Part shown: piece by piece, positions 31,898 through 33,798 of the stretch
How positions within the stretch are numbered: the first letter of the stretch is position 1
Layout of the letters: the number at the start of each line of letters is the position of its first letter
NCBI GenBank assembly: GCA_016178045.1
Contig: JACOUE010000029.1
Location: 1-33,798 of the forward strand
Source: Chloroflexota bacterium
Lineage (GTDB): Bacteria > Chloroflexota > Dehalococcoidia > SM23-28-2 > JACOUE01
Direction: 5' to 3'
DNA: 33,798 bases
Translations under genes and position numbers: made by a program
The notes under the pieces: generated by a model
Seen by the model: the letters and a program-made list of their open reading frames with translations, nothing else
Databases searched by the model: none
What the model was told of the DNA's origin: nothing

Positions 31898-33010
31898 TTA
31901 CGTCCGCCGGCGCGCGCCCCAGAAGAGCGCGGCCACCGCGCCCGCAGCGCCAAGGACGCCGGGAAGCAGCAGCGCCGGCAGGGACGAGCCAACAGCGGGC
32001 GGCCCACCGCCCCTGGGGAGTCCACCCAAGAGGGCGGAGGGAACGGTAGGCGATGGCGTCGCCACCGGGGAGGGCGTGGCGGTAGGCGCGGGGCAATCGG
32101 GGGGTGAGGCCGCGGACGCTGAGGCCGACTGCCAGTCGGGGCGGGCGTCCTCAGCCGGGTTACTCGTCAGCTTGACGGCGCAGCTCCCGTCAGCGCGCAT
32201 GACGAAGATGTCACGGTTGCCGTCTCGATCGCTGGTGAAAGCGATAGACCTGCCGTCCGGAGACCAGGCGGGCCAGGCATCGTCCGCAGGGTGGTTGGTG
32301 AGGTTGACGGGGTTGCCGCCATCGGCATCGACGACAAATATGTCCGCGGGCCCGCCCTCACCCCCGGTATAAGCGATCCTTCTGCCGTCGGGTGACCAGG
32401 AAGGCCCAGTGTCGCCAAAGGCGCCGTTATGGGTCAGCTGGGTAAGATTGCTGCCGTCGGCGTTTACCACGAGCAGTTCGGTGCCCCCGAAGGCGATCCG
32501 TTTGCCATCGGGAGACCAGGCCGGCCCCTGCTCCATGGCGTTTTTTACGCGGGCGATAAGGGTGAGATTGGCTCCGTTAGAATCGATAGAGTAGATCCCA
32601 AAGTCACCCGGTTTCCCCCCGTATCTCTCGAAGGCCATCCTGCTGCCGTCGGGTGACCACGCGGGAAATTCCTCCGTGGCCTCGCTGTTCGTCACGTTCA
32701 CTCGGCCGCTGCCGTCGGCGTTCATCACCCAGATGTCCCCCCCGATCTCGAACGTTATCTTGGTGCCGTCGGGGGACCAGGCGGGATCGTGCTCACTTTC
32801 GGTGCTACTGGTCAGGTTCGTGACCCCGCCGCCGTCGGGGTCCATTACGAAGATGTCGGAGGTGAAACGCTCACCCTCGGGGATGAACACCGTCCGGACG
32901 AAGGCGATCTTGCCGTTGGCGCCGGGAAAGCTGGCGTGGCCGACGGACGGCGGGATTAGGCCAGAAGCCGCGACCAGGGCCAGCACAGAGCACAAGAGCC
33001 AGGTTCGCAT
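31898..33010 (-). CDS. Exported TolB-like (PD40) beta-propeller protein, copy 2
   Basis: The 370-residue paralogue of the neighbouring gene has the same signal peptide apart from a few residues, a first blade lengthened by about 12 residues (RTVFIPEGERFTSDIFVMD), then repeated WSPDG blades. The C-terminus is again a TPSP linker, LPRGGGPP, a hydrophobic helix and WGARRRT. By eye the propellers are about 60-65% identical while the gene ends are nearly identical. Both proteins are predicted to be exported and anchored at the cell surface; no ligand or enzyme activity can be inferred. Confidence 0.85.
   Translation of the reverse strand: MRTWLLCSVLALVAASGLIPPSVGHASFPGANGKIAFVRTVFIPEGERFTSDIFVMDPDGGGVTNLTSSTESEHDPAWSPDGTKITFEIGGDIWVMNADGSGRVNVTNSEATEEFPAWSPDGSRMAFERYGGKPGDFGIYSIDSNGANLTLIARVKNAMEQGPAWSPDGKRIAFGGTELLVVNADGSNLTQLTHNGAFGDTGPSWSPDGRRIAYTGGEGGPADIFVVDADGGNPVNLTNHPADDAWPAWSPDGRSIAFTSDRDGNRDIFVMRADGSCAVKLTSNPAEDARPDWQSASASAASPPDCPAPTATPSPVATPSPTVPSALLGGLPRGGGPPAVGSSLPALLLPGVLGAAGAVAALFWGARRRT
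32027..32101. repeat. 75-bp direct repeat, copy 2
   Basis: Identical to 30802-30876; see that entry for content. The two copies are 1225 bp apart, the same offset as the two gene ends. Confidence 0.9.
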
Positions 33011-33086
33011 GAGCAGTTGTAATATCTCCCGCGCGTTCGTTCACCTTCATAACGGCGGCCGGGGAGAAAAGTTCCGCAGAAAGCGG
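32954..33086. repeat. 133-bp direct repeat, copy 2
   Basis: Identical to 31690-31822, at an offset of 1264 bp. Identity stops abruptly at 33087, within the gap between this gene and ruvA, which marks the boundary of the duplicated or converted segment. Confidence 0.95.
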
Positions 33087-33131
33087 AGCGGTATGGGCGC
33101 CTGACCCGGGACGCCCCCCTTCAAGCCCCCT

Positions 33132-33719
33132 CTAGTGCTCGCGGCCGGCGCGTGCGAAGTAGCCCAGGGCCAGCCGCACCTTCTCCTCCACGCTGGCGTC
33201 CGGCGGCAGCTCAGCCCTCCTCACGGCGTCGACGGCCTCGGATTGCGTGTAGCCCAGCCCCGTGAGGGCGGCCACGACCTCCTGCTCGGCGGAGGGCGGC
33301 GCCGAGGGCGCGGCGTCGGCGAGCTTACCCCGCAGCTCCAGCACGATACGGCTCGCCAACTTCTGGCCCACGCCCGGCGCCCGCGCCAGCGTCTCCGCGT
33401 TCCCGGAGGCGATGGCGTATGAAAGCTGGTCGGCGTCGAGCGCGGACAGCAGGGCCAGCGCCACCTTCGGCCCGACGCCGGACACGCCGATCAGCATCTG
33501 GAACAGCCGCTGCTCCTCCGTACTGGCGAAGCCGTAGAGCGTCATCCCGTCCTCGCGCACCAGCAGGTGCGTGTGCAGCAGCACTCGCTCGCCGGCGCGT
33601 GCGGGGCCCACCAGGGAAGGCGACACGTTAACCAGGAAGCCGACGCCGCCGACGTCGACGATCAGCCAGTCGGGGCCCCGATCCTGGACCACGCCCTGGA
33701 GGCGGGCGATGGGACTCAT
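33132..33719 (-). CDS. ruvA: Holliday junction branch-migration subunit RuvA
   Basis: RuvA binds four-way junctions and loads the RuvB motor. The 195-residue protein has the N-terminal OB-fold (IARLQGVVQDRGPDWLIVDVGGVGFLVNV), LLVREDGMTLYGFAS, two helix-hairpin-helix motifs (LIGVSGVGPKVALALLS and LARAPGVGQKLASRIVLEL) and the C-terminal RuvB-binding domain (EVVAALTGLGYTQSEAVDAV). Its ATG overlaps the ruvC stop (ATGA). ruvB does not follow, as the next gene is TolB-like. Confidence 0.96.
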   Translation of the reverse strand: MSPIARLQGVVQDRGPDWLIVDVGGVGFLVNVSPSLVGPARAGERVLLHTHLLVREDGMTLYGFASTEEQRLFQMLIGVSGVGPKVALALLSALDADQLSYAIASGNAETLARAPGVGQKLASRIVLELRGKLADAAPSAPPSAEQEVVAALTGLGYTQSEAVDAVRRAELPPDASVEEKVRLALGYFARAGREH

Positions 33720-33798
33720 GACCTCTCCGCGATGGCGTGGAGGCCCTGCTGCTTCAGGCAGTGGCAGAGGGCCACGGCCAGGGCATCGGAGGCGTCCT
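33716..33798 (-). CDS. ruvC: Crossover junction endodeoxyribonuclease RuvC (C-terminal end only)
   Basis: Only the last 26 codons are inside the window: DASDALAVALCHCLKQQG then LHAIAERS. The first part is the conserved C-terminal RuvC motif (DAxDALAxAxCH) holding the last catalytic aspartates. The stop overlaps the ruvA start by ATGA, the usual ruvC-ruvA order. Confidence 0.85.
   Translation of the reverse strand, partial: DASDALAVALCHCLKQQGLHAIAERS

Overview
The window is a GC-rich, densely packed bacterial chromosome segment. I infer a free-living, monoderm-type Chloroflexota relative, probably near Dehalococcoidia. The supporting signs are Thr/Pro-rich 'TPSP' linkers on exported beta-propeller proteins, a single TatA/B-like protein with TatC, type IV uracil-DNA glycosylase plus RNase J, a HisZ-dependent short-form HisG, an outer-membrane-free gene set, and several strong -10 boxes so close to start codons that the mRNAs would be nearly leaderless. 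The assignment rests on gene content only, not on a marker-gene comparison.

Layout, left to right. (1) 1-691: C-terminal end of an exported SBBP-type beta-propeller protein. (2) 1010-4003 (+): purine block purB-purC-DinB-like-purS. (3) 4101-10382 (-): a compact histidine operon transcribed hisZ-hisG-(zinc phospholipase C-like)-hisD-hisC-hisB. Here hisZ carries a frameshift, hisG is a tandem fusion of two HisG domains, and a PF00882-like putative metal hydrolase overlaps or abuts its neighbours. (4) 10551-12711 (+): NfeD protease/membrane protein plus slipin. (5) 12732-15738 (-): rnpB (RNase P RNA), murE, a 24-codon ORF inside a strongly structured short transcription unit, then birA. (6) 15840-18610: a six-repeat CxxCxGxG mini-protein (+), and facing it an operon (-) of a coiled-coil zinc-ribbon protein, a serine-recombinase homologue lacking its catalytic residues, and RNase HI. 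(7) 18780-22205 (+): DUF177/YceD, rpmF, a small membrane Cys protein, fabD, fabG, nusB, acpP. (8) 22305-28216 (+): tatA, tatC, udg, RNase J, ftsK. (9) 28300-28567 (+): a highly structured, unidentified RNA with its own promoter and GAAA-loop terminator. (10) 28574-33798 (-): ruvC (partial), ruvA, two tandem TolB-like exported beta-propeller paralogues with blocks of identical DNA at both ends, and uvrB.

Most of the window is housekeeping: purine, histidine, fatty acid and peptidoglycan synthesis, protein export, RNA processing, DNA repair and chromosome partition. The parts worth a second look are the tandem HisG, the putative phosphohydrolase inside a his operon that shows no histidinol-phosphatase, the apparently domesticated dead recombinase, the 260-nt structured RNA after ftsK, the small-ORF/attenuator-like unit before birA, and the mosaic duplication of the TolB-like genes. 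No tRNA, 5S/16S/23S rRNA, CRISPR array, insertion sequence or intact mobile element was seen.
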